64,000 nucleotides of DNA. Source: Siphonodentalium dalli. Its lineage: Eukaryota > Mollusca > Scaphopoda > Gadilida > Siphonodentaliidae. This document shows positions 22,776 to 33,490 of this stretch, piece after piece (the stretch's first letter is position 1; every line of letters begins with the position of its first letter). Made by a program: the position numbers and the translations under genes. The stretch spans positions 91,489,845 to 91,553,844 of the forward strand of contig CP136061.1 of the NCBI GenBank assembly GCA_032622095.1. The letters run 5' to 3'. The notes under the pieces were generated by a model. It had not been told where the DNA came from, did not search any database, and was given only the letters and a program-made list of their open reading frames with translations.

Positions 22776-25396
22776 GGAGGCCAAATTCACATTTATTAAT
22801 AATTGCGCTGAAGCACAATCCAATTGCGCTGAAGCACAATCCATTTGCGCTGAAGAGCAATCGAGCTTGATTCATATCAATTGCGCTTCAGCGCAATTCA
22901 ATTGCGATGAAGCGCAATTCTTTTACAAGCTTACACCCCTGAATAGATAGGTTATTCCATTTAATATCATCAATTCATATGGGATAACCACCAATTGCGC
23001 TTCAGCTATGCAATTTGCTATGAATTTTATATGATTTCAGAACAATGCTATCTAATTATGTTTTATGAGGTTATATGCTAATCAAAATTTCAAATGTAAT
23101 ATTTGCTCCCTGAATAGGTGGGTTATTCCATTATCACAAATCCACCACATAATACTAGCATTCCCATCAGGCCGACTCGCAAAACATTTCCTTCTGGTTT
23201 AGTCGGTGCGACTCTCGATAGCATTACCTTATGTATTAGTCGGGGCAACTTGCGAAACCAGTACCTTCTGTTTTAGTCGGGGCATCTCATGATAGCATTA
23301 TAATCTGTGTGAATCGGGTCAAATCAGGATGGCACTGCCAATAGCATATTCCTTCTATTTTAGTCGGTGCTACTGGTGATAGCATTACATTCTGTATTAA
23401 TCATGAAGACTCCCAATAGAATTAGCTTCTATTTTAGTCAGGGCTACTCATAATAGCATTATCTTCTGTTTCAGTTGGGCCAACTCGCAATAGCATTATC
23501 TTCTGTATTATCTTCTTTATTTGTTTGGGCTACTCTCGATGGGATTGATTAATCATGGCGACTTATAATAGCAATTATGTTCTGTTTTAATCAGGGCCCC
23601 TCGAGCATTACCTTCTGTATTAGTCGGGGTGACTTGCGATACCTATTCAGGGGAGGGGTGATACATTTGTATTAGTCAAGGCGACTTGCAATAGCTGTAC
23701 CTTCTCATATCCTTCTGTTTTGTCCGGGACGAAAATTGCATTGGCTATAGCCTATTAAGCACCTGAGCGCTGACACTGTATATTTAATATTGCCATTATT
23801 ATTTCCCGATGCAAATCTGAATATGCTGGTCGTGATGCTTGTCTGTTATATTTGAATAGTTTGTATATGTGGTTGTTTTGGTAGCGACTTCTTTTTGCAC
23901 GAATACCGGCACTATAAATCAAAATTATTTTTCTGTGTGGGTGCTGGGTTTCCCCAGGGATAAAAATAATATCTGGAAAAAAACAGTTGTTCTAAAAACC
24001 GGAATATGGTGGAACGTAATAGATATTTTTCGATCGGGGTTAATGTCGTGGCATTTTCTGAATTTTGTTGTGTAAATTTGTGTTCATCAGTCATACAATG
24101 TAGGTGTAGTAAATTTCTCCATTCCTCACAGTGGATCGTGAGACTAATAACAAGCAGTGTCATACCTCTGCATTTCGTTTCGGTTTCTGTTGTACGATGT
24201 AGGTCTTGGAAATTCCAGTATTAAATAAATGTTGTCAGCATTGTGCATGTTGTCATGTCGAAATAATTGACAGATTTCTCCAGTTCTGTTCACACAAAAA
24301 TTACAGAAGATAGCACTGATAATACAGACGTACCAGCAAAGAAGATTTTTTCCATGTAAATCAGGGGGGGGGGGGGGGGGGTCGGAAAAAAATTCAGACA
24401 CGTATGCCATTTTTTCCCTTTCGATAATTTTTTGTACCCACCCAGTGCACCCACCCCCACCGCCAAATTACTTTTCGTTTTCGGCATTTTTTTCCGACCA
24501 TTTTTTGACACCCACCCCCCCCTTTTAACACTAAAACAGAGATTTGCGGGGGGAATTCACTGTAAACAGCTGTATATGAATTTATGTGCATACTATTTAT
24601 CATGGATGTTAACATGGACATGTAAATAGGAATGAATAATTTTGAGGTCATTCGGCCAAAAAAGCATGGCTACTAGCGGCCATCTTGGATTTCAAAAGTT
24701 GCAACAAAATACAACACGATAACTGCCTGCAGTCAGTTTACCAGGTAGAATTACATTATTTCTCTAAAAAAAAACAAGCAGGAAAATTCATGCCAGAATT
24801 TTTTTTCACCCCCCCCCCCCCCCTCAGGGCCCCCTGTGTAAATCGGATGATAGAAATAGAATTTTAAGTTTTGGCAATAGCATAATCATACAGTCACAGA
24901 AAAATAATATGTCAGGTGCCATTAACTTGATTAAGGAATTTTCAAATATCAGGCACCACTCATCTGGTACCTGATATTTTGTCCTGCACTCAAAAAAAAA
25001 TTATACATGCGATAGCATTATATTCTGTATACTTCAGGGTGATTCGCGACTTCTGTTTTAGTCGGATAGACTCGCAATATAATTATCTTGCTTCAGTCAG
25101 GGCGACTTGCAATAGCATTAGCTTCTGTATTAGTTGGGGCAAATCGCAATATCGGTACGTTCTGTTATAGTTGGGAAAATAATTGCGCTGAAGCCAAATT
25201 GAATTGCGCTGAGGCCCAATTAATTTTCTATTGGATTTTCATTAATCAACTGGGGGGTTTAGCAATATATGAAAAATTAATTGCACTGAAGCGCAATTAT
25301 TTTTGAGTTGTGCAATTAATTGCACTGAAGCGTAATTGAATTGCGCAATTGAAATGCGTTGAAGCGCAATTATTAATAAATGTGAATTTGGCCTCC
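22776..25396. mobile_element. 2.6-kb element with GGAGGCC inverted ends and AATTGCGC palindromes
   Basis: The left end GGAGGCCAAATTCACATTTA is the exact inverse of the right end TAAATGTGAATTTGGCCTCC. Both ends continue inward into clusters of AATTGCGCTGAAGCGCAATT-type near-perfect palindromes (about five on the left to 22920, five on the right at 25170-25370). The core contains two blocks of a 37-bp minisatellite and poly-G/poly-C tracts. There is no transposase frame. The AATTGCGC cluster also occurs at 25960-26097 beside another GGCCTCC end. The superfamily is not identified. Confidence 0.65.
23146..23745 (+). repeat. 37-bp minisatellite
   Basis: The unit is roughly TTCTGTATTAGTCGGGGC then ACTCGCGATAGCATTACC, about 16 diverged copies. 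A second block of four to five copies in the same orientation is at 25005-25165 (and again at 34413-34573 in the duplicated copy). Spacing varies because of small indels. It lies inside the GGAGGCC element. Confidence 0.75.
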
Positions 25397-26402
25397 CATA
25401 CGGTTAACTACTTGAATTAACTGAGATTAATATATGCCATATATGGTGTATGCCTACATTTACATACCGCTGAATAAATAGTGGGAAAGACAGACAATCC
25501 TAGCTGATAATGAATTTAAAGTATATAAATATAAATAATAAACTGCGGATTCAATGTGGTCATGGGTAGAAAATAAATCGTGATGGGTCCAAACACAGGG
25601 GCCTGTAACACGGTCTGCTGTCCGCCCCCCTCAATAAGTAAACCATATGAGGTAAGCAAGCCCTCATGCAGTGACTTCATATGCATGTATAGGATATGGC
25701 CATAGTATGATAGTAAGGGCCCAAATCTGTGCAGAAATACATTAAAAAACATCATACAAACAATTAAAGAGTTCCGGGAAGAAGACATCAATTCTTTGGA
25801 TAGAGGGATGCTGATAATATGTATTAATTAGCCTTAGGGATTATCATTGTTGAACGCATACTCACAGTTGACTGTTGAGTACAGGTTAAAATTAGCCCAA
25901 TGCTCCTCTTGTGTTGCTAGGTCATGCAAATAGTTTATGGCTAGGTTAGATAGTTAGGTCACAATTACGCTTTTTGTGCTAAAGCACATCACAATTACGC
26001 TTTTTGCGCTTAAGCACAATATGTGGTAATTGATTGCGCTTAAGCGGAATTATTTGCGCTAAAGCACAATTCATTATTAAATGTGAATTTGGCCTCCCCT
26101 ACACAGACCTTGTTATATTGCATTGACGGCTAACACGCCCACGTTGAAAATTACAACTGCTTTGGAGTAATGTTACAACCGTGTTGCATTTACACTAGAA
26201 CCATGTTGATAATTTTTCAACATGGTGTCATACTCATGGCAGTTCCAACGCGGTTGAGAGGAACACATGTTTTGAGAATGTGTAGACATGAATATTCACT
26301 GTGTGCATCTATGTATAACATGTTAAGACTTGAAAACCCCATCATCAACAACGAACAGATAATAAAAACAAAAAATAAATATTCACTTGGTGCATCTATG
26401 TA
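25397..26402 (+). other. Spacer with AATTGCGC-type repeats
   Basis: No gene is supported. At 25960-26097 a second cluster (TCACAATTACGCTTTTTGTG, GCGCTTAAGC) ends in AAATGTGAATTTGGCCTCC, the right end of the same element family, with no partner on the left. The counterpart in B is at 35370-35507. Confidence 0.6.
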
Positions 26403-27860
26403 AGGGGAGTCGGTAGCGTATTGGCCTCTCATGCTAGCAGACCGGGGAACGCAACCTGGTCCTAATGTATTCTGACAAAAATCAGAACTCGGTCAGATAC
26501 CAAGTTTGTCAGACTGAAAAGTCTCATCCATGATCACTGAATAAAGATCTGAATGCAAAATGCCGACTTCCCTCCATAACAACACTTGTCCATGTATTTT
26601 GTCGTGGGTGCAGCAGTAGACAGTATGCTGTCGCCAGTGTCCGATCGGGCGCACACATTGTGTGGCTGACCCGTGTACACACCTCGGTGTGTGCACGTTA
26701 AAGAACGCTACCTGGCTTCTGACAGGTCGGGCACACATCCAAAACGGTCTACGTAGCTCGTTTTGTCTACTGTAGCCTGATTGAGCTACGTTTTTAATGT
26801 GATTTACACGCCTTCTGCGATTATCGCCATACCACGAAAAAAACGCATTTCAAATTTTCGTTCATTAGTTGTGTACCACTATCACGTCTACAAAGAAGCA
26901 AAAAACTCAACGACTCACCACGGCTTTAATACATTTTGAGCGATTCAAAATCAATTTGTTTTGGTCAATTTACCATGAAAAACAATAAGAAATGATCATC
27001 AAAATCTCTTGATCGAAATGTAAATCTTCATCAAATCTGAGGTAGTTCCGGTCGCAATTGTGTTCGCAAATATCCGTGTGCAGGCGATAATCTGATTGGT
27101 TGCATTTAGCCGGGGATTAATGGTACGTTCTTAATGGGATTTCAGTGTAACATCTATCTGTTGGAATGTACGGAACGACAAATGGACAACCATATTTGTA
27201 TTACTGTAATGTTACACGAGGTGCTTCCAAATTTCAACGAAAAATTGTGAATCGTGTTTCCGGAGTTGCCTTCTCTGAATGGCGGTCGCCAAACATTTAA
27301 CAAATAGTCGTCTCCGAGTGAAGCTGTTCGCTTTATCCAATCAGGTAAGCCACATAAACCGGACGTTCTTGACCTTCAAAAATAAATATCCTGCAAAAAC
27401 AAATGGATTGTTCCCTACTTTTTATGGCAAAATCTGATATTTTCGGGAAAGTCACTACCAAACGCTAACAGGTCTTAATTAAAACATCGTTAATTGCGCC
27501 TAAGGCTAAGCCGTGGTGAGTCGTTGAGTTTTTTGCTTCTTTGTAGACGCAATAGTCGTACACAACTAATAAACGAAATTTCGAAATGCGCTTTTCTCGT
27601 GGTATGACGATAATCGATGGAGGCGTGTAAATCACATTAAAATCGTAGCTCAATCGGGCTACAGACAGTACAGTAGTCAAAACGAGCTACGTAGACCATT
27701 TTGGATGTGTGCCCGACCTGTCTGACTGAGGACACCACATGGTTAATATAAGGTTACTCAGCCATGGTAGGCTGGTAGCATCAGGACCAGTTCGTCTACA
27801 ACCAGAATTGGTTCCTGCACTGTAGTCTAGAGATACAGATACATAATTTTAGAGGTTCAC
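26403..27860 (+). mobile_element. tRNA-headed SINE, split by a foldback element
   Basis: The 5' part resembles a tRNA with polymerase III boxes: GGTAGCGTATTGG fits box A and GGGGAACGCAACCTGG is a degenerate box B. A body follows ending GTGTGCACGTTAAAGAACGC, a phrase typical of invertebrate SINE bodies. At 26722 a 1-kb element interrupts it; the SINE appears to resume at 27726 with CTGAGGACACCACATGG and ends in a CTTTCACTTTCA-type tail near 27870. The duplicated copy starts near 35815. The 81-codon minus-strand frame here is a shadow. Confidence 0.6.
26723..27720. mobile_element. Foldback DNA element with ~210-bp inverted arms
   Basis: It begins CAGGTCGGGCACACATCC and ends GGATGTGTGCCCGACCTG. 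The arms remain complementary for about 210 bp, through GTCTACGTAGCTCGTTTTG, CGCCATACCACGA and AACTCAACGACTCACCACGG, leaving a ~560-bp core without a long frame. Perfect 5-bp direct repeats TCTGA flank it (26718-26722, 27721-27725). Long arms and 5-bp duplications do not let me name a superfamily. The 71-codon frame on the minus strand lies wholly inside the right arm. Confidence 0.85.
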
Positions 27861-27862
27861 TT

Positions 27863-28617
27863 TCACTTTCAGTCATCTGTGACCAGGTGACTTAAATTGG
27901 ATCGCTTCAAAAGTTAATTGAACGTGAAATGTCATATTTCATATAAAAAGTGTTCACGCCTATGCGTGTATCCTATACTAAAAAAACAAACATACCATGG
28001 TTTACGAACACGATGTCCTATAATAATTATCTAAATTAAATTAAACCAAAAATACCGGCGCTTGCACGCGCGCAGGAAACTAATGGTCGATGAAAGTTGT
28101 AACGAGTCAAGGGAATGACGTACCCGTGACAATAAGTTCGTACCTCGGCAATAATTATTAATATGTCACATTCATTTAGTTATAATATTAAACATTTCAA
28201 AATGTATACATTTTACTTTCAGCTGGATGACATCTCGACTCGTGGAAAGTCCGCCATTATTTGAATAGGTTGTCACGTGCAGTTATAGAACCAATCACGA
28301 ATAGACATCGCTTAACTAACCCAACCGCGTCGCGTAACTACTCGTCCAATAGCAAAAATAGCATATTTAAGTAGCTTATTTAGCTATAAAAGTAGCTTTA
28401 AAATTTAAGCTACCCAAATCTAGCTACTCTCGATTTAGTGTGTATATTGTTTGTTTGTTCGTATGTTTGTTTGATTGTTTGTCCGCTTAACTAAATAACC
28501 TATATCTATATTTGCAAATGTATGTATGTTTGTCTGTCTGTCTGTCACAGCCTGTGTTCTATAGAAATTCACGGGGACCATCTAGATGGAACCAAAGGGG
28601 TCTAACAGGGGTAACTT
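27863..28617 (+). other. Spacer, AT-rich
   Basis: No gene. A TAGCT-rich patch (28350-28442) ends in ATTTAGTGTGTA and resembles the GGTAGTT cluster at 2450. TTTG and GTCT microsatellites follow (28446-28550). Confidence 0.5.
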
Positions 28618-28623
28618 TTTACA

Positions 28624-30746
28624 AGGAAGATAATGATGTGGATTGTAATTTTCTAAAGTGACGTTGTTGTTGTCAGAGGCAGAAACGGAGAGGGGCAGCA
28701 CAACATGTTGTCGCTGATTTCGACCAAACTTATACCTAATCATCTGCAGGATATGAGACTTCTAATTATGTGGTTTAAAAGATGTCAGGGTGCACGGAAG
28801 GGGAGATGGGCACCATAATTATTGATAAGACTATTTTCGCGCCGATTTCCACCCAATTGGTACAGATTATTTTCCATGTATTATGAGTGTAATGGTGTGC
28901 TTTAAATATGCCAAGAGTGACGCTGTTCGAGTCAGGGGTGCACGATATCCACCATATTGATACACGTTCTTCTCCATGATACGAAGACTCCAATCATGTG
29001 ATTTGAACACGCAAAATTTGTGCCATTTGGGTGAGTGCTTGCGGGGGGGGGGCACTAAACTTTATAAGAATTTGTTACGTCGCAATTTGCTTATGAGCGC
29101 ACACAAGAAGCGGCATCTGAACTGTTGGAAGTGGGCAACCTTGCAGGGGACAGTTTTAATAAGAAATATATTACATGCGTTGCTTTTTTTTCAATGTCAT
29201 AAATTTCCCGTCATGCAGAAAATCAAACGTTCCCAGGTTTTGAACTGGTGGAATATTACGGAAATTTACGGGAGTAGTGCTTTGTGGTATTATATACCTC
29301 AACATCAGGTAATATAATTTTACCCATATAACAATATAATTTTAGGATGGCAAACTATGCTATAGCATAACTGGTCATGGAATAGCATCGTTTTGGTGTC
29401 AAAATTAAAACGTTGAACCCTTCAAATGAATTGGTAGAAAACACCAGTATTTGTGGTTGTCACAAGCCACAATATAGTTGTAACAATTATATTGAAGGAA
29501 CATGTCCATATCTTAGCAAAGCTCGCGTGCGAATGAAACAACTGTGCCATGATGATAACACCAGCCGGTAGTCGTCACTTAGACACACCCTCGCTCGAGA
29601 TTATTTACAGCTCCACCCTTTGATCTTATTGTTTGACAATTCTAAACCGCGATTGAGAAAAGACGGATTCGTCATCTCAGATTTAGCCTCGGTAAAACTG
29701 GTTTAGCCGGACAGTCGAATGATATGGTTTAAGCTTATAACACGCAAAACAAATATCGAAATTGACAAAAACGTATCCCCAATCACTTTGTAGGTGTGAG
29801 TGCTTCTCGCTTATAAATTGTCAATCAAAATATTCTCGCTGTCGTAAGTATTGCTTTTCACAATCAATAAAACGCGACGGTCCGCATTAGGAAAGTACGA
29901 TTAATTATCTATACGATACAGAGACAATACTGCTAAACCGCTGGTCTGGCTGGACCAGGATCAAACCAAAGATGACGAATGCGTTACTTAGACCTGCGGT
30001 CTCTGGTTTAAACCACGGATTTTGCTGTCAGAGATGACGATTCCGGCCCATATGTCTCTCCAAAGTTGATCATATCATTCGCCAGCCGGCGGTTAAGTCG
30101 TTCTTGCATTGTGTCTTGTTACCGTTGCCGCTGACTGGATCTTGATCGCTCGTGTTTTGTGTGGTCGTCCTTCGGGACTTAGCCATCCGTGCGATTCAGA
30201 CAGAGTAATTCTGGACCTGGCAGAGGATTATGGAGTTAATCTCCTCTGCTTTGTCAGCATCCTTGGACAGATTGCACGTTGTGGATACTCTTAGTTGGAC
30301 TCTACCCCAGGCTAAGGGGGGCTTCGTGCATCTGTCTGTGAAGTACATCATGTGACAATATTTGGGTGCCAGTTAAATGTATCAACACGGATAATGAATT
30401 GGGACAGATGTGCTGCGTGTGCGATTGCGGGAGTGACAAGCCATGATGTTGATGTCCGCTGTCCGTCACATGAACACTACATCTATTGGTATATAGTTAT
30501 GAACGGCCTATATACATAATAGCCATAGTCCCACAGTCACGAACATTCACGGCTGATGGACGACATTGCTACGGGAACTCGACTAGCAGACGTATACAAG
30601 AAAACCGTATAGAGAAATGGTAACGCCCTCAAGATCATATTATTAGGCATAAATATTTGTTGCTGTCCCTCTCCTGTTCTGCCTCTGACAACAACAACAA
30701 CAACAACGTCACTTTAGAAAATTCTAACCCACATCATTATCTTCCT
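28624..30746. repeat. Inverted ~88-bp repeats bracketing 2 kb
   Basis: AGGAAGATAATGATGTGG through GTTGTTGTTGTCAGAGGC to about 28711 recurs in reverse complement at 30655-30746 (GCCTCTGACAACAACAAC ... CCACATCATTATCTTCCT). Inside the left side are two or three degenerate ~100-140 bp units (near 28709, 28845, 28945) with TC.ACCA...ATTGATAC, ATGATACGA and TTCTAAT.ATGTG motifs. This may be one ~2.1-kb transposon or two solo repeats; no transposase is seen. The counterpart in B is 38041-40170. Confidence 0.6.
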
Positions 30747-31168
30747 CAGATTTCCGTTAAAACAACTAATCCTTCAAATTATTACAAAAAAACTACGGCT
30801 TATTTCTCAGTTTCTCATTCACCACACCACAAAGCCTCTAAATGCGGATACAAAAATCGGAGGCATTGTGTTCCCGCCATAAAATCTTCAAGAGTGCATG
30901 GCCCTGCCATTGTTCATACCTAAACATCGAAATCAATTAACGCAGTCATAATAGTTACATATTGCAACTATCAGATATCCAGCGAATACGCACCCCACGA
31001 AAACCCGAAATGTGTTGTCCTGCGATATATCCAATCGCTATAGCTCAATTTGACACGGCCAGATTAGCCTTCCTCCAATATCCTAAACAATAAAGCTTCT
31101 CAAATCATCGGTATAGTCAATATAACTTTCACGAACTTGGACATCGACACTTTCCGATTGCTCTACAT

Positions 31169-31391
31169 ATAAGCATTGTCAGACCTGTCATCGAATAATG
31201 TAACGCTGCATCGAGCCCACATCGCAAATGTCAAAGCATTGTGTTAGAGAAAATACAAAGAAAAGCAACGAAACTAGTTCGTCAAATCAAAACTCTATGC
31301 TACCGAGACCGAATGATAAGACTCAATCTGATGTCTTTAAAATATCGAAGATTTAGAGGAGATCTAACCGAGGTATATAAACTGTTGAATG
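31169..31391 (+). pseudogene. Non-LTR retrotransposon reverse-transcriptase C-terminus, copy A (truncated)
   Basis: The frame reads ISIVRPVIE, stop, CN, then LEKIQRKATKLVRQIKTLCY and LMSLKYRRFRGDLTEVYKLL. This order is typical of the region after the catalytic core in CR1/L2/RTE-like reverse transcriptases (LEKVQRRATK, LPSLEYRR.RGDMIEVYK). The tyrosine codon after VIE has become a stop. This copy ends abruptly at LLN, where about 225 bp still present in the other copies is missing. Confidence 0.85.
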
Positions 31392-31467
31392 ATGTTGAAT
31401 GATGCTGGTGATGATATAATTGATAGAACAAACCATTATTATGATGATCGTGTCGTTATTTGTTTAC

Positions 31468-31895
31468 AATACGTATCAATTGATATATACGCACCCGTTC
31501 CCTCGTTAAAATCAACATATTTCGACCATTTTAGGCGACCTCCGGGAATTCGGGGACCTCCGCAAATGGACCTCCCCAAATAGTGACCTACTGCAAATTG
31601 TCACACCGATCAGCACCTAATTAACGAACCGGTGTTGACTCGGCTGTATCCGACTAACCTCTTTAAAATACGTATCAATTAAGATATACGCACCCGTTCC
31701 CTCATTAACATAAACATATTTCGACCAATTTAGGGGACTTCCGCGCATTCGGGACATCCGCAAATGTAATGCCGCAAATGGGGGACTTACAGCAAATTGT
31801 CACACAGATCAGCACATAATTAACGAACCGGTGGCTAACTCGGCTGTCTCCGATAATACACTCTTTAAAATACGTATCAATTGACATATACGCAT
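31468..31895 (+). repeat. ~200-bp tandem repeat, two and a bit units
   Basis: AATACGTATCAATT starts units at 31468, 31667 and 31869. Each carries ATATACGCACCCGTTCCCTC, ATATTTCGACCA and GATCAGCAC.TAATTAACGA. The same array is in B (41117-41535) and C2 (48497-48915), where the third start is cut short by 30 bp. No coding sense is seen. Confidence 0.85.
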
Positions 31896-31973
31896 TTTAA
31901 GCGCTTGCAAATTAACGGTCAGTAGTTCGGTCAGCCAGTCGGTCAGTCAGTCGGACGGTCAGTCAGATACACT

Positions 31974-32602
31974 ATGCCAGAGAATAGTCCGGGAATAGAC
32001 TTATACTATACAGAGAAAGAAACGACGACGCTACTAAATTGTTCACATGTAAACTTCATATTGTTTAATTATGTAATAAATTATGACGCAATCAACGGCC
32101 AAAGTCAATCTCGATATATGACCGGTATTGGTACAAGGACCGTAGCAGCTAAACCACCTGGGGCCCACGGTTCTGCTCAGGGATGCCACTACCAGAGCAG
32201 GGAAGGAGAAGAAGAAGACAAGGACTTATTCGCGAAGACGCAGGGACGCAGTTCGAAGGACCGGGTGATGAACAAAGAGGCAGCTGTTGATTGACCGGCT
32301 GTCCCTTCCCACTCGTACATCAGCCATCGTCCACCGAAGCTACCGGCAGTACAGCCCGGAGAGGTATGATATACGCCCAGATCACCCACCCCCGCTGGAA
32401 TGCTTCCGCCGACTTCTTGATGGAAATAGACACACCTCCTCCAAGGGCACCGGAGTACCATCACAGCCCGGTGTCCCCCATCTCCACCAGCAGCAGCAAC
32501 AACATCAGCAGCAAATCCACTGATTCCATCAGGTCGGCCGCTGGACGCTTAAAAATAGAGCAGAGGTTACTGGAGTCAACAAACATCGAAGAACAACTTT
32601 AA
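31974..32602 (+). CDS. Two overlapping open frames, unknown, copy A
   Basis: An ATG at 31974 opens 106 codons (MPENSPGIDL...) ending in an acidic, charged tail. A second frame overlapping its end (32291-32602, no ATG) is Pro- and Ser-rich with a run of SSSNNISSKS. Copies in B and C2 differ from A here by 6- and 9-bp indels only, all multiples of three, while flanking DNA has indels of 8, 30 and 225 bp. That hints at coding but rests on very few events. A GGTCAGTCAGTCGG repeat lies just upstream. I recognise no domain; chance or a retrotransposon ORF1 remnant are both possible. Confidence 0.25.
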
Positions 32603-33490
32603 ATAGCCGTATAAATCACAGCCTTCGACGACGCCAGTTCCCAGCCATCTCAACCAACAACAACAACCGAGCGACACAAGAAAACAGCCACCAATAAGAA
32701 CAAATAAAGAAACAACAATTCTTGATCATTTTCAAATCAATGGGTACCGCCCCTACCAAATCTTCACTGGCCTGGCCCAGAATAAAAAAAGTTGATCATA
32801 TTCAATATTCATATTGAGTCGTCGTCTGTTAATAGGTAACACCAGACACTCAATGCAGAGCACCCAGCTACAAAAAATAGGCCACCACGTCAAATACAAC
32901 AATAATGAGGATCAACATAACAAACCCATTGTCTACCATACATTAGGCTAACGGTAGATGGTGGGTAGTGGTATATTGTCAAGTATATTGCGATTAAAGA
33001 AGACTAGACACAGTATTTGAAGGTATGGACATGCAACAAAGCATTGACATAAAACGTATCTTGAGGTGTGATGAAATTTGAAGATGATTTGGTACCGAAC
33101 ACGGTGTCGGTGACATAGATTTATTTCACTTGGTTGAAGATGGATTATCTCTTTAAATAACACATTTGAAATTGTTGCGTGGGTATAAAATAAAAATATA
33201 TGAACTGAAGACCCCTGTCCGGAAAGGCTTCTATCAATTAATATTGATTCTATTTATAATATTTTATTATGAAATGAGACGATTAATTGGGACATTTTAT
33301 TTGTCTATTTTTAGAACAGACCATTCGGGTGATACCATATAGCGATAGAGAGCATTATGCTGTTCCTATAGCTACGTACCGAACGCCAAATGTCCCAGAT
33401 TGATTGTTTGCATTGTTTATTCCATAGTTATAAGCGATAATGGGTATAGTTCACGTTTGTTTGTGACAAAATTACGCAATCGAATTTCTG
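32603..33490 (+). other. Right end of unit A, no gene seen
   Basis: Frames here are short and change between copies. The junction with copy B lies at 33488-33493, where AATTTCTG is followed by TTTATCAGTCATAC. Confidence 0.5.

Larger units (their letters stand above)
24084..33490 (+). repeat. Segmental duplication copy A (9.4 kb)
   Basis: From ATCAGTCATACAATGTAGG at 24086 the sequence matches the block starting at 33494, base for base apart from scattered substitutions, homopolymer changes and a few indels, up to ATTACGCAAT at 33471-33480. Compared with B it lacks ~225 bp of the reverse-transcriptase remnant near 31391, and has ~30 bp extra near 31880 and ~8 bp extra near 32825. Homopolymers differ strongly: the G-run near 24364 is about 18 bp here and 14 in B, and that near 29043 is about 9 here and 19 in B. 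Confidence 0.95.

Noticed and set aside
26403-26475. Functional tRNA gene
   Set aside because: Only loose A and B boxes are present and no cloverleaf with a usable anticodon and acceptor stem can be drawn. A SINE head fits better.
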